64,000 nucleotides of DNA from Oceanobacillus bengalensis (GCF_003628445.1 NZ_RBZO01000009.1:1-64000), one strand, 5' to 3'. Positions 18,851 to 31,100 are shown, counted from the stretch's first letter. Numbers and translations: made by a program. The notes: generated by a model not told the origin, from the sequence alone.

Positions 18851-20560
18851 ATGCCATTTGACGGTATAGTTACTAGAGCAGTAACAGAAGATTTAAAACA
18901 AAAACTTATCCCTGGAAAAATAACTAAAATATATCAGCCAACAACAACAGAATTAGTTTTAACAGTCCGTAGTCAAGGGAAAAATCATATATTACTATTG
19001 TCCATACATCCAACATATGCACGCTTTCATTTAACAAATGATATATATAAAAATCCTGAGGTCGCTCCAATGTTTTGCATGGTTCTTAGAAAACATCTGT
19101 CTGGAGCATTTATTGAGGAAATCGACCAATATGACATGGAACGGATTGTTACCTTTAAAGTAAAGACACGAAATGAAATTGGCGACATTAGTGAAAAACT
19201 TCTTGTATTAGAATTAATGGGGAAACACAGTAATATCATGCTTGTCGATAAGGAAAATGGTCATATTATCGAAAGTATTAAGCATGTTTCAATGGCACAA
19301 AATCGCCACCGAACAATATTACCAGGTAGAGTTTATGTCCTACCACCTTCTCAAAATAAACTAAACCCGCTAGAAGCAAGTGGTGAGGATTTGATGAAGA
19401 GACTGGATTTCAATTCTGGTAAATTGGATAGACAAATCGTGGATAATTTTACTGGGTTTTCATCCTTTATCGCTAGCGAAATCGTTAGCCGTGCCAAATT
19501 AGGTTCTCTTGATACGTATGCTATGAATTTTATCGAAGTAAAAACATTACTTCTTGCTAATGATTACAAACCTGCGATTTATCGTGGTAATAAAGAAGAT
19601 TTTCACGTCATCCCAATATTGTCCTTTAAAGGAGAAACCATTTATTTTCAAGATATACATGTGATGCTTGATACTTTTTATTCTGGAAAAGCAGAGCGTG
19701 ATCGTGTTAAGCAACAGGCAAAAGATTTGCACCGATTTATTAAAAATGAGAAGGGTAAAAATGAGCGTAAATTAAAAAAACACATACAGACATTAAAAAA
19801 AGCAGAGGGTGCTGAAAACTACCAGCGTTTAGGAGAATTGTTAACCGCACATCTTCATCTCATTTCTAAAGGTGACAAAGAAGTAAACGTGATGGATTAT
19901 TATGATCCAGAGCAAAGTGAATTGACGATTGAACTAAATCCAAATAAAACACCGAGTGAAAATGCACAAAGTTATTACAAAACCTACCAAAAGCTAAAAA
20001 CTTCCAAGCAAGTAGTCAAACAAGAAATGGAAAAAACAGAAGAAGAAATTAATTACTTTGATCAATTATTACAGCAAATTGATGTTGCAGGTGTTGAAGA
20101 TATTGAGGAAATCCGTGAAGAATTGCGTGAAGAAGGTTATTTGAAGAAACAGAAAAAGCAAAAAAGGAATAAGAATAAACCAACCAAGCCAATGCCAGAA
20201 CATTATAGCGCAACAGATGGTACAGAGATTCTAGTTGGCAAAAACAATAAACAAAATGAATACCTCACGATGAAACTGGCTCGACGTGATGAGATTTGGC
20301 TTCATACGAAAGATATCCCTGGTTCTCATGTCATCATTCGTTCGCTGGATCCAACTGAGGAGACGTTAATGGAAGCAGCTACACTTGCTGCCTACTTTAG
20401 TAAGTCACAGGGTTCATCTTCAGTTCCAGTAGATTTCACAAAAGTCCGCCATGTAAAAAAACCAAATGGGGCAAAACCAGGATTTGTCATCTATGATAAC
20501 CAGAAGACGTTATTCGTTACACCTTCGAAGGAAATCGTTGATAAACTACGGGGAAAATAG
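18851..20560 (+). CDS. rqcH: Ribosome quality control protein RqcH (NFACT family, fibronectin-binding-like)
   Basis: This 569-residue protein is an NFACT-family protein (FbpA/YloA). In B. subtilis the homologue RqcH binds stalled 50S subunits with peptidyl-tRNA and adds C-terminal alanine tails that mark the chain for degradation. Visible parts are the NFACT-N domain (MPFDGIVTRAVTEDLKQKL), a coiled-coil middle (about 285-420) and the C-terminal NFACT-R domain with ILVGKNNKQNEYLTMKLARRDEIWLHTKDIPGSHV. The ATG has GAGAGGTGA upstream. ylmH, whose product (RqcP2) acts in the same pathway, is also in this window, about 20 kb away. Confidence 0.92.
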   Translation: MPFDGIVTRAVTEDLKQKLIPGKITKIYQPTTTELVLTVRSQGKNHILLLSIHPTYARFHLTNDIYKNPEVAPMFCMVLRKHLSGAFIEEIDQYDMERIVTFKVKTRNEIGDISEKLLVLELMGKHSNIMLVDKENGHIIESIKHVSMAQNRHRTILPGRVYVLPPSQNKLNPLEASGEDLMKRLDFNSGKLDRQIVDNFTGFSSFIASEIVSRAKLGSLDTYAMNFIEVKTLLLANDYKPAIYRGNKEDFHVIPILSFKGETIYFQDIHVMLDTFYSGKAERDRVKQQAKDLHRFIKNEKGKNERKLKKHIQTLKKAEGAENYQRLGELLTAHLHLISKGDKEVNVMDYYDPEQSELTIELNPNKTPSENAQSYYKTYQKLKTSKQVVKQEMEKTEEEINYFDQLLQQIDVAGVEDIEEIREELREEGYLKKQKKQKRNKNKPTKPMPEHYSATDGTEILVGKNNKQNEYLTMKLARRDEIWLHTKDIPGSHVIIRSLDPTEETLMEAATLAAYFSKSQGSSSVPVDFTKVRHVKKPNGAKPGFVIYDNQKTLFVTPSKEIVDKLRGK

Positions 20561-20682
20561 TCAGTAAAAATGGGGCTGGGACAAAACGAAAACCTTCCAA
20601 TCAAAAGACGAATATTATAGCATAGGAATCTCGGAATGTTAACTTTCTACAATTGAATGTTAATTCATAGTTGATGTAAATA

Positions 20683-20842
20683 GTGGACTTATTTAATTCA
20701 GTATTGTGTGAAGCACGTCGTTCCGGAAACACACTTCGCTTTCCACGGGCGGCTGGTGAGCCTACTACGTGCTATCGCACTCCATAGTCTCACCTAGGCC
20801 TGTCCTCCCGTAGGAGTCTTCGTGTGTTTCCTCCACTGAGTT
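20683..20842 (-). repeat. Dispersed structured repeat (reverse), unoccupied copy
   Basis: GGAAACACAC (20725-20734) pairs with GTGTGTTTCC (20822-20831). Read on the minus strand, the interior has GAAGACTCCT, CTCACC, GCCGCCC and GGAAAGCGAAG at positions equivalent to the copy at 1. After the closing arm come CGGAACGACG and a tail ending AATACTGAATTAAATAAGTCCAC. It is almost identical to the copy at 47257-47475 but lacks the 58-bp insert there: CCCGTAGG runs straight into AGTCTTCG at about 20807-20822. Confidence 0.8.
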
Positions 20843-20899
20843 TAAGTTACTAACCATTATCTCCTTTGATACGGAAAGTCAAAAAGCATAGTACTACTT

Positions 20900-21150
20900 C
20901 ACTAGTCTGGGTGAGTGTAGGGCGGTGACTCCTCGAAAATAAAGAGCCATTTTCTTCGTGCGATGTAACGCTGACGAAGCTTTCCTTGTCCTGCGGGAAT
21001 AGCACGTGTCCGAAGACCCCGGAAGAAGCGTTCTGTGCTTCTGAGGAGGCTGAGGCCGTGCCCTAAGGTCCGCATCCGCCCGGAGCGATCCCAGACGGCG
21101 AGATGTGCTCCGATTTAAGATAATCTCAATTAAGTTAGTTCGAAGTTTAT
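20900..21150 (+). repeat. Dispersed structured repeat (forward), interrupted by a mini-element
   Basis: GGGCGG (20920-20925) and CCGCCC (21076-21081) form the terminal stem. The interior reads GACTCCT, then after the insert CCTGCGGGAATAGCACGTG and GAGGAGGCTGAGGCCGTGCCC, matching the core of the copies at 1 and 47591. GGAGCGA follows the closing arm, and the tail matches the remnant at about 24970-25070. The 56-bp insert occupies 20934-20989. Confidence 0.75.
20934..20989 (-). mobile_element. 56-bp mini-insertion element, copy B (reverse)
   Basis: On the minus strand this begins ACAAGGAAAGCTTCGTCAGC and ends TTTATTTTCG. It is flanked by CCT on both sides (20931-20933 and 20990-20992), which is AGG on the element's own strand. 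It aligns along its whole length with the inserts at 47391 and 52879, sharing the CGTCAGC and TCGCACG blocks and a terminal GAAAAT/ATTTTC stem. It encodes nothing. Confidence 0.65.
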
Positions 21151-21153
21151 ACA

Positions 21154-21185
21154 AAGTCCTCCATTAATTTGAATTTAATGGAGGA
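21154..21185. repeat. Perfect hairpin near the jetD remnant
   Basis: GTCCTCCATTAA and TTAATGGAGGAC pair exactly around a short A/T loop, with AA/TT pairs extending outward. It could end transcription in either direction between rqcH and the minus-strand genes to the right. Confidence 0.5.
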
Positions 21186-21328
21186 CTTAAACTTATCGTT
21201 CGGTTTTTCTTTACTAAATTTCTTTTGTCCCATCCTCATTTCATAAAATAGCTTGGTTTTAAATATGAACTGGGCTAATTTTGTTATGCATTTTTACTTA
21301 CAATTATTTTGCAGGTCTTCCATACCTT

Positions 21329-22125
21329 TTACAATGTTTCTAATTCAGCCACCATTTCATCCACAAGGGCTTCTTGATATCCTGGCTTTTTTCTCTTTCT
21401 TAATACATCTACAACTGGAGCTAATTCTGGGGATTTAATCAAATTTAATTTTTTTAGTCTTTCGGTTGTTTTTCGATATCTGCTTCCGCTTTTTGATAAT
21501 GAGCAACATCCATTTTCCATGGATGAATATTGTTCGGATGTCTTTGGAGTAATTTCTCCGCCATGCTTAGCCCCTCTGGATCAAAGTCCCCTGCATAATA
21601 AAGGGTACAATCTTCTTTCACCAACAAATCAATTAATAGTAGTCCCACCAATTTAAACTGACCGTGAGTGCAGATTAAGGGTACATGTGGTAACTTATCT
21701 AAAATACTTGAATAAACACCAGAGTTCTCTACAATCCAGACGGTCTTTTTTCGTGATGCTGGATAAACGGTTGTTAATGCAATTAGCTCCCTAAGGGGAA
21801 TGTTCATAACGCTATGTACGCTTGCTGCTTCCCACATCGGATGTACGCCATCCTTTGTTTCTGCTAACAAATTAGCACATGTTACATAATTAGTAATATC
21901 ATCACGAAATATTTTATAATGTAGCAGTAAATCATTTATTCCTTGACTATCAGCTGGTACAGCAACTGATTCACTATTATAATAATCTACCGCTAAAAGA
22001 TGAACGAGCTCGCTTATCGATAATTCACTAATGGTGTCATAGTCTCCCCAAAGCACTTGTGAGTTCATTTCTTCTGGGAAAAGAAATTCTCTCATGTTGG
22101 ATATAAAAATAGCGTAAAATAGCAC
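21329..22125 (-). pseudogene. Fragment of a Wadjet JetD-type protein (TIGR02679/DUF2399), frameshifted
   Basis: Two overlapping frames together spell the C-terminal part of a TIGR02679/DUF2399 protein, the JetD component of Wadjet-type anti-plasmid systems. Frame one (22125-21454) has RDDITNYVTCANLLAE, HPMWEAA, IPLRELIAL, VWIVENSGVY and the Toprim-like YYAGDFDPEGLSMAEKLL with GDFD acidic residues. Frame two (to 21329) continues EKTTERLKKLNLIKSPELA and ends AELETL. The frames join if one A is added to the run of five at 21469-21473; the span is 797 nt, one short of 266 codons. The N-terminal portion of the family is absent and no jetA, jetB or jetC lies nearby. It is a dead remnant of a defence locus. 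Confidence 0.75.
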
Positions 22126-22446
22126 GATAACACCATGCCTTCTCAGTTGTTAAATATGTAGCTTCTTTCACACTTTTAAACATAAACTCACCTTTCTTAA
22201 TCACTCATGAGTAGCTTTTTGTGTATTTAATATTTAGTTGGGAACAACTAGCCCAATACGGTTACTGCATTTTTATGTATAGTACTATTGTATCATTAGT
22301 GAAGGCAGAATGAGAATGGGTTATGCTTTCCAAGTTTTTACTGAGGAGAGGTTCTAAGAGGGACGTATGGGACGTGATTTGTATGGTGAATTATTATAAA
22401 TAAGCCATAATGATTAAGATTCAGGTAGACAAAAAGATCCATCTAC
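22126..22446. other. Gene-free stretch between the jetD remnant and the toxin gene
   Basis: About 320 bp with no supportable gene on either strand and no recognisable match to the missing N-terminal part of the jetD remnant. It is probably decayed accessory DNA. Confidence 0.5.
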
Positions 22447-22758
22447 CTAAAATAATTCACGGAGATAATCTCTCCGCCCATGAAGTATCCGGTGAATGAT
22501 AACTGTATCATTTGTAATTCTATAAAATATCAGATATGGATGCACAACAATAAATCTATATCCTTGCTTAACAATCGTATATTCTTCATCAGATAATACT
22601 GTTCCCATTTGTGGAAATTCTGCTAATGTGGCTATTCGATCATTTAATTTATTTAGCAACGTTTCTGCAGCTAATATTTTATCATGAGAAATATATGAAA
22701 AAATCTCATCCATATCATCCACTGCAACAGGGGCGTATTTAATCTTCTTTTGAAGCAT
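22447..22758 (-). CDS. RelE/ParE-type toxin of a type II toxin-antitoxin module
   Basis: This 103-residue protein looks like a RelE/ParE superfamily toxin: an N-terminal YAPVAVDDMDEIFSYISHD, then FPQMGTVL, GYRFIVVHPYLIFYRI and a C-terminal VIIHRILHGRRDYLRELF. The final HGRRDY segment is characteristic of the ParE branch. Members either poison gyrase (ParE) or cleave ribosome-bound mRNA (RelE); which applies here cannot be told from sequence by eye. It overlaps the antitoxin gene by 20 bases and lies second, the usual order. Confidence 0.85.
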   Translation of the reverse strand: MLQKKIKYAPVAVDDMDEIFSYISHDKILAAETLLNKLNDRIATLAEFPQMGTVLSDEEYTIVKQGYRFIVVHPYLIFYRITNDTVIIHRILHGRRDYLRELF

Positions 22759-23014
22759 CTATTTTCCTCCGTATATTGTCAATAACTTGTTTATGATCCG
22801 TTAATTCTAACCCTTCAGCTATTTGCTTTTCTGCAACAAGAAGCTTAGATTGTAATTTTATTCGTGCTTCCCTGCGACGAAATGTCTCGTGGCTCATAAC
22901 AACCAAATCAGCTTCACCATTACGTGTTAGCACAACTGGCTCATCTATTTCATGACAATACTTTGAAAATCCGTTATAATCCTGCCGAATTGTTGTTGAT
23001 GGTTTTATATCCAA
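22739..23014 (-). CDS. Phd/YefM-type antitoxin
   Basis: About 91 residues with the Phd/YefM pattern: an N-terminal DNA-binding part (IKPSTTIRQDYNGFSKYCHEIDEPVVLTRNGEADLVVMSHETF), then a charged helical C terminus that would wrap the toxin. Such antitoxins neutralise the toxin and repress the operon. The frame is open to 23023 (TTG), but GGAGGGAG sits too close to that codon. The TTG at 23014 has a 9-nt spacing and is preferred. The pair stands alone in the accessory island. Confidence 0.82.
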   Translation of the reverse strand: MDIKPSTTIRQDYNGFSKYCHEIDEPVVLTRNGEADLVVMSHETFRRREARIKLQSKLLVAEKQIAEGLELTDHKQVIDNIRRKIDASKED

Positions 23015-23170
23015 ATAAAACAACTCCCTCCAGATACCTTTATTCTTACTATATTATATCTTTATTATAATATGTTTACAATTAAAATATGGCTGTTCTC
23101 ACATACAAGTGGAAACGTTCCTCACCCGGAACAAACGTTCATTCCTCGGCGTCCTTAAAAACAGCCTTTT

Positions 23171-24031
23171 TCAAAGAAATTTAGTATGTGTTAATGCTTC
23201 TATAAACTGATTTACTTGAGGTAATTCCCTTACCCCTTCTTGATAGCAAACCCAAGTATCCCGTGTAACAGCCTTTCCATTTAAATGTAATGGTACATAT
23301 GAGTACTCCTCTTTCATTGAGTCTGATACACTCTCAGGAAGTACTGCCATCCCAATGCCCTGTTTCATGAATTGTTTGCACGTTTCTATTTGGTCAACGG
23401 TCATCATTTTTAACGGTTTAATTTCATTCTGATGATGGTATAACCAATTATCGACAAGCTCGTGCATACTATCATCACTCTTAAACGAAATTAAAGGGCG
23501 TTCTTTTACCTTATCTTTTGGAAACGGCTCAATATCGAAAATATAAAGTGGATCATCAAATAAGCGAATGCAAGTACTTTCCTTTAATTTCTCACCCCGA
23601 ATAATACACACATTGTAATTTTTATGGTCTCTACGAATATCTTCACTTATTCCTGTAACTAGATCAATCGTTACTTTAGGAAATTTCGTTGTAAATTCAC
23701 CCAATATTGCTGGTAGAAACCGTTGACTAATAAGAGATGAGCAAGCAATCGATAGCGTCCCTTGTACTTCTGCACTGCTTTGCGCTAACGTATTCCTTAG
23801 TTCTTTCTCAGATTCTACTATCTTTCTTGCGTATCCAATAATAATTTCGCCACTCGGAGTGGGTATTAGTTTCTTTGATGTACGTATAAATATCTTTTGT
23901 CCGTAATACTCTTCAATGTATTTCAACCGTTGCGTTACTGCAGGCTGTGAGATTAGGATAATCTTTGCAGTACCACGAATTGTACCAACTTCATTTAATT
24001 TTAGAAGAAGTTCATAATCTTCCATTTTCAT
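23171..24031 (-). CDS. LysR family transcriptional regulator
   Basis: This 286-residue LysR-type regulator has an N-terminal winged helix (YELLLKLNEVGTIRGTAKIILISQPAVTQRLKYIEEYYGQKIFIRTSKKLIPTPSGE, about 4-60) and a periplasmic-binding-like effector domain (about 92-280). The effector is not recognisable. It is divergently arranged with the methyltransferase gene 115 bp away, and LysR regulators commonly control the gene they diverge from, so that is the likeliest target. In the gap, GTTTAT and ATAAAC stand about 13 bp apart and could be part of an operator, which is speculative. Confidence 0.85.
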   Translation of the reverse strand: MKMEDYELLLKLNEVGTIRGTAKIILISQPAVTQRLKYIEEYYGQKIFIRTSKKLIPTPSGEIIIGYARKIVESEKELRNTLAQSSAEVQGTLSIACSSLISQRFLPAILGEFTTKFPKVTIDLVTGISEDIRRDHKNYNVCIIRGEKLKESTCIRLFDDPLYIFDIEPFPKDKVKERPLISFKSDDSMHELVDNWLYHHQNEIKPLKMMTVDQIETCKQFMKQGIGMAVLPESVSDSMKEEYSYVPLHLNGKAVTRDTWVCYQEGVRELPQVNQFIEALTHTKFL

Positions 24032-24146
24032 TATAATCTACTCTTTTCGATAAGTTTATGTTATTACTTTTGATTATAAACGAATATTTTACTTATTGCA
24101 CAGGGGATTATATACTATCTTTAGAACGAAGAGATGAGGGATAACT

Positions 24147-24917
24147 TTGAATAATAAGAATAACGTTAAAGATGTTTTTTCAAAAAACAAAGAAGCCTAT
24201 GTAACGAGTAAGACCCACGCAAAAGGAAGTGACTTGACACTTCTTGTAAACTGGCTTGAAGCCCAACCAGAGATGCAAGTCCTTGACATTGCAACAGGTG
24301 GTGGTCATGTAGCAAAACACCTTTCCCCATATGTAAAAACTGTCTTTGCAACAGACTTAACAAAAGAAATGCTAGAAAATACAGCAACACATTTAACCAA
24401 TCTGAATAATATTCATTATATTATTGCAGATGCAGAAGAATTACCTTTTCTAGACAATAGCTTCGATATTATAACATGCCGAATTGCAGCCCACCATTTC
24501 CCCAATCCCGAAAAGTTTATTAAGGAGGTAGAACGTGTCCTAAAAATAAAAGGTAAATTTTTATTTATTGATAACATCGCAGCTGAAGATAACATTCACG
24601 ATCAATTTGTCAATACTTTAGAAAAAATGCGTGATTATAGTCATGTTAAATCTAGGAAAATAACTGAATGGCAAACGTTTTTTCATAAATATAATCTAAG
24701 CATTCTCCATCAAAAGAAAAACAAAAAACAACTCCCATATGAGGAGTGGGTAACCCGTACAATGGATGATGAAGCGGAAATTGAGAAAGTAAATAAATTT
24801 ATTCGAAATGCACCTGAACACCTTAAAAACTATTTCCAAATTGCCATGAGCGGAGAAAGGATTATTTCCTTTACTATTGATGAATGGATGGTTTTATTAG
24901 AAAAGGATGGATTCTAA
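24147..24917 (+). CDS. Class I SAM-dependent methyltransferase
   Basis: This 256-residue protein has a Methyltransf_11/UbiE-like Rossmann domain: motif I VLDIATGGGHVAKHL (about 45-59), TDLTKEMLENT, motif post-I DAEELPFLDNSFDIITCRIAAHHFPNP (about 93-119) and EVERVLKIKGKFLFIDN. The C-terminal part is helical. The substrate is unknown; the C-terminal half does not suggest menaquinone methylation. The start is TTG, with GAGGG about 7 nt upstream. It faces the LysR regulator and is probably single-gene. The unlinked neighbours suggest accessory origin. Confidence 0.82.
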   Translation: MNNKNNVKDVFSKNKEAYVTSKTHAKGSDLTLLVNWLEAQPEMQVLDIATGGGHVAKHLSPYVKTVFATDLTKEMLENTATHLTNLNNIHYIIADAEELPFLDNSFDIITCRIAAHHFPNPEKFIKEVERVLKIKGKFLFIDNIAAEDNIHDQFVNTLEKMRDYSHVKSRKITEWQTFFHKYNLSILHQKKNKKQLPYEEWVTRTMDDEAEIEKVNKFIRNAPEHLKNYFQIAMSGERIISFTIDEWMVLLEKDGF

Positions 24918-24969
24918 AACAATCAATTCTTTCTTCAAAATATTAAAATTTCACTTCGTAGTAGATCTA

Positions 24970-25070
24970 AAATCCGAACTAACTCAATTCAGATTATCTT
25001 AAATCAGAGCTAATCTCGCCGTCCGGGATCGCTAAGGCGGATACATTCTGGAACGGTCGATTTAGGACAA
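24970..25070 (-). repeat. Decayed tail of a dispersed structured repeat
   Basis: CGAACTAACTCAATTCAGATTATCTTAAATC and CTCGCCGTC-GGGATCGCT here match the complement of the tail and linker of the copy at 20900-21150. The core and terminal stem are reduced to GGCGGAT. It lies between the methyltransferase gene and pyrE, the other end of the accessory island. Confidence 0.6.
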
Positions 25071-25139
25071 TACTAAATTAAACAAGTGTACAGTTTACAC
25101 AAATCGTAATAAACCATAATAAAGCCTTTGAAAATACAC

Positions 25140-25166
25140 AATCATAGGGAATAATTCCCTATGATT
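25140..25166 (-). terminator. Hairpin ending the pyr operon
   Basis: A 27-bp palindrome with 13-bp perfect arms (AATCATAGGGAAT and its complement) sits just after the pyrE stop codon. The minus-strand sequence beyond it is only moderately T-rich, so it may be a terminator or a 3'-end stabiliser. Confidence 0.65.
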
Positions 25167-25170
25167 GCTA

Positions 25171-25781
25171 TTAAAGCTGATTTCTCCATTCAATTAATTT
25201 CAATCTCTCTTCCTCCGTTAATTTTCTGTCTTGCGTAAGAGCTTCCACCAACTCATCAAAGTTTGTGATTGTATCAAAAGATAGTTTCGCTTCAGCAAAT
25301 TGTTTCCTGGACTTATTTAGTCCATATGTAAAGATTGCAAAGACACTGAGCACCTCTGCCCCTTCATCGATTAATGCTTTAGCTGACTCAATCGATGAAC
25401 CTCCTGTTGATATTAAGTCTTCAATAACAATTACTTTTTGACCTTTTTTTAATTCACCTTCAATTTGATTCCCTTTTCCATGTCCTTTCGGTTTGGAACG
25501 CACATAAACCATTGGTAGATTTAATCGATCAGCTAACCAGGCAGCGTGAGGAATTCCAGCAGTAGCGCATCCTGCAATCACATCAGGCTTTACATCCATT
25601 TCTTCTATTTTCTGAGAAAATATCTCTACTATTTTTTTTCGAATCTCAGGATAGCCAATCGTTAATCTGTTATCACAATATATTGGAGATTTAATCCCCG
25701 AAGTCCATGTAAAATAATTTGTTGCATTAATTTGTACTGCCTTTATCATAAGTAAGTCACGTACCAATTCTTTGTTTAAAC

Positions 25782-25785
<4 letters not shown>
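25171..25785 (-). CDS. pyrE: Orotate phosphoribosyltransferase
   Basis: This 204-residue enzyme converts orotate and PRPP to orotidine 5'-phosphate. Landmarks are [16 protein letters not shown] (about 22-37), [35 protein letters not shown] (the flexible loop, about 93-109) and the PRPP motif [14 protein letters not shown] (about 117-130). It is the last gene of the pyr operon and overlaps pyrF by 4 bases, implying translational coupling. A hairpin follows. Confidence 0.96.
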
Positions 25786-28139
<2,354 letters not shown>

Positions 28140-28143
<4 letters not shown>

Positions 28144-31100
28144 AAGACATGCGCCTCTTTATTTGACATGGGTTTCGCACTGAACGTTGTTGAGTCGATC
28201 ACATTCAAAATGGCATTCGCTGTATCTAAGTTTGTTAAACAAGCAATTCCATGCTCAACTGCTTGTCTCCTAATCAAGAATCCATCAGAACGTGGTTTCT
28301 TCCCAGAGTTTAGTGTATTGATTACGAACTGCACTTCCCCATTTTCGATGATGGATAGAACGTTAGGCTCTGTCCTTCCAACCTTTTCCACTTCCACTAC
28401 TGGAATATTTGCTTGTCTAACAAAGGCTGCAGTTCCCCATGTCGCATAAAGCCTAAAACCAAGTTCATAAAAACGACTAGCAATTTCTAGCATCTCTTCT
28501 TTATCTTTATCCGCTACCGTTAAAAGAACGCCACCCTCCCCAGGAATATTCACTCCAGAAGCGAGTAATCCTTTGTAGAGTGCTTTTTCCAATGTTTTAT
28601 CATAGCCGATTGCTTCGCCTGTGGATTTCATCTCAGGCCCTAGTATCGTATCAACACTGCGTAATTTTGCAAAAGAAAATACAGGGATCTTTACGGATAC
28701 GTGTTCTTGCTCAGGTAATATACCTGTTTCATACCCAAGTTCAGTAAGTTTTGTTCCTAGAATACATTTGGTTGCGATATTTGCCATCGTAACACCAGTA
28801 ATTTTACTCAAGAACGGAATCGTTCTACTTGCACGGGGATTTACTTCCAAGATATAAACTTTTCCGTCTCTAATAATGAATTGAATATTGATTAGCCCTT
28901 TTACTTGTAAGGCAACTGCTATCTTCGTTGTTGCATCCAACAGATCTTCTTTTACTGTTTCGCTAAGTCGTTGTGGTGGATACACTGCCATGGAATCTCC
29001 TGAATGGACTCCAGACCGTTCAATATGCTCCATTATCCCTGGAACAATCGTCGTTTCTCCATCACTAATTGCATCAACTTCGACTTCAATCCCCGTTATA
29101 TATTTATCAATTAATATCGGATGTTCTGGATTAATATTATCTGATTTTGCTAGATATGTATGGAGCTCATCATCACTATACACAATTTCCATTTTACTTC
29201 CACCGATAACATAGGATGGGCGTACTAGAACAGGATAGCTAATAGAATTCGCAATTTCCATTGCATCGTCTAGCTTCTTAACTGCTTTTCCTTTTGGACG
29301 TAGTAAATCAAGCTCATCTAATAATCTTTCAAATTTATCACGGTCTTCTGCCTGGTCGATTGATGCTAAACTAGTTCCCAGAATGTTAACTCCTCGTCGT
29401 TCTAAACCTGCTGCGAGATTAATTGCCGTTTGACCACCAAATTGGACAATAACGCCTTCTGGTTTTTCTAAACTTACAACGTGCATGACATCTTCCAATG
29501 TGAGTGGTTCAAAATATAACTTGTCAGAAATACTGAAATCTGTTGAAACTGTTTCAGGATTATTATTCATAATAATTGCCTCATAACCCATTTCTTTTAT
29601 CGCAAGTACTGAGTGAACGGTAGCATAGTCAAATTCAATTCCCTGACCGATTCGAATTGGACCTGAACCTAATACGAGAATTTTCTTACGGTCAGAAATA
29701 ATAGATTCATTTTCTTCGTCGTATGTACTATAAAAATACGGAGTTTCTGATTCAAATTCTGCCGCACAAGTATCAACCATTTTATACACTGGCGTAATAT
29801 TCTTATCCATCCGTAATTGATATACTTCATCAAGGCTTGTATTCCAAACCCTGGCAATCTGTGTATCTGACACACCCAATCGTTTTGCTTTTTCTAGTAA
29901 TCGGGTAGATAATGGATTTTCAATGAGTTCTTGTTCAAAATCTACTAAAGCCTTTATTTTCACGAGGAAGAAACGATCAATCTTTGTAAGGTTAAATAGA
30001 TGCTCCACTGTCATACCTCTTCTAAATACTTCTGCTAGAACAAAAATTCGCTCATCATCAGCCTTTTTTAAACGCTCCTCTAAAGCCTCATCTCGTGCTT
30101 CAACCAATGACTCGAGCCATAGTTGTTCAGAACCACTATCTAGTGAGCGTATACCTTTAAGCAATGACTCTTCGAAATTACGGCCAATTGCCATAATCTC
30201 ACCTGTTGCTTTCATTTGTGTACCGAGTCTTCTGTCACCCATTGTAAATTTATCAAATGGGAAGCGAGGAATTTTCGTAACAATATAATCTAGTGCTGGC
30301 TCAAACATCGCATAGGTCTTTCCTGTCACTGGATTAATTATTTCATCCAAAGTAAAACCTACTGCAATTTTGGCGGCTACCTTTGCAATTGGGTAGCCCG
30401 TTGCTTTAGAGGCAAGCGCACTTGATCTTGATACCCTCGGATTTACTTCGATGATATAGTAATCAAAGCTATTTGGATCGAGGGCGAGTTGAACATTACA
30501 GCCACCTTCAATTTTTAGTGCACGAATAATTTTCAAAGATGCATTCCTGAGCATATGGTATTCTCTATCACTTAATGTTTGCGATGGTGCAACAACAATC
30601 GAGTCTCCTGTATGTATGCCAACAGGATCAACATTTTCCATGTTACATACAACAATTGCTTGATCGTTCGCATCACGCATTACTTCATATTCAATTTCTT
30701 TGAATCCAGCAATATTTCTTTCTATTAAACATTGATTTACTGGTGATAATGCTAAACCATTTCTAGTAATCTCTTTTAATTCATCACGGGAATAGCACAT
30801 TCCACCACCAGTACCACCTAATGTATAAGCAGGACGAACAATCAGTGGAAAGCCAATTTCATCTGCAAAAGCTAATGCCTGATCAACAGAATTTACGATA
30901 CTACTTTCTGGGACAGGTTCATTTAATGCTTGCATGAGGTCTCTAAATTTTTCTCGGTCCTCTGCTTTTTGGATTGCTTCAAGGGATGTGCCTAATAAAT
31001 TAACTGCATATTTTTCTAAAACACCTGATTGGTCGAGTTCCATTGCCATATTCAAACCTGTTTGTCCACCTAGTGTCGGTAATAACGCATCGGGTCGTTC

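Larger units (their letters stand above)
20568..21243. repeat. Long-range imperfect inverted repeat bracketing the repeat block
   Basis: AAAATGGGGCTGGGACAAAACGAA (about 20568-20590) and the complement of AAATGAGGATGGGACAAAAGAA (about 21222-21243) match over roughly 20 positions with a few mismatches. They enclose all the nested repeats between rqcH and the jetD remnant. The arms could be the ends of a single inserted unit or a very large hairpin. Confidence 0.5.
20561..21328. other. Gene-free block of nested repeats downstream of rqcH
   Basis: About 770 bp without a credible gene. It contains, in order: one arm of a long imperfect inverted repeat (AAAATGGGGCTGGGACAAAA near 20568); a reverse-oriented structured repeat (20683-20842); a forward-oriented structured repeat (20900-21150) interrupted by a 56-bp mini-element; a perfect hairpin (21154-21185); and the other arm (TTTTGTCCCATCCTCATTT near 21223). 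Short open frames here are by-products of the repeats. Confidence 0.7.

Noticed and set aside
20683-21150. Insertion sequence with transposase
   Set aside because: No transposase-like frame is present in or near any repeat block.
20894-21154. 86-codon minus-strand frame over the repeat block
   Set aside because: It lies entirely within the structured repeat and the mini-element and is rich in Arg and Pro from G+C-rich repeat sequence; no family resemblance.
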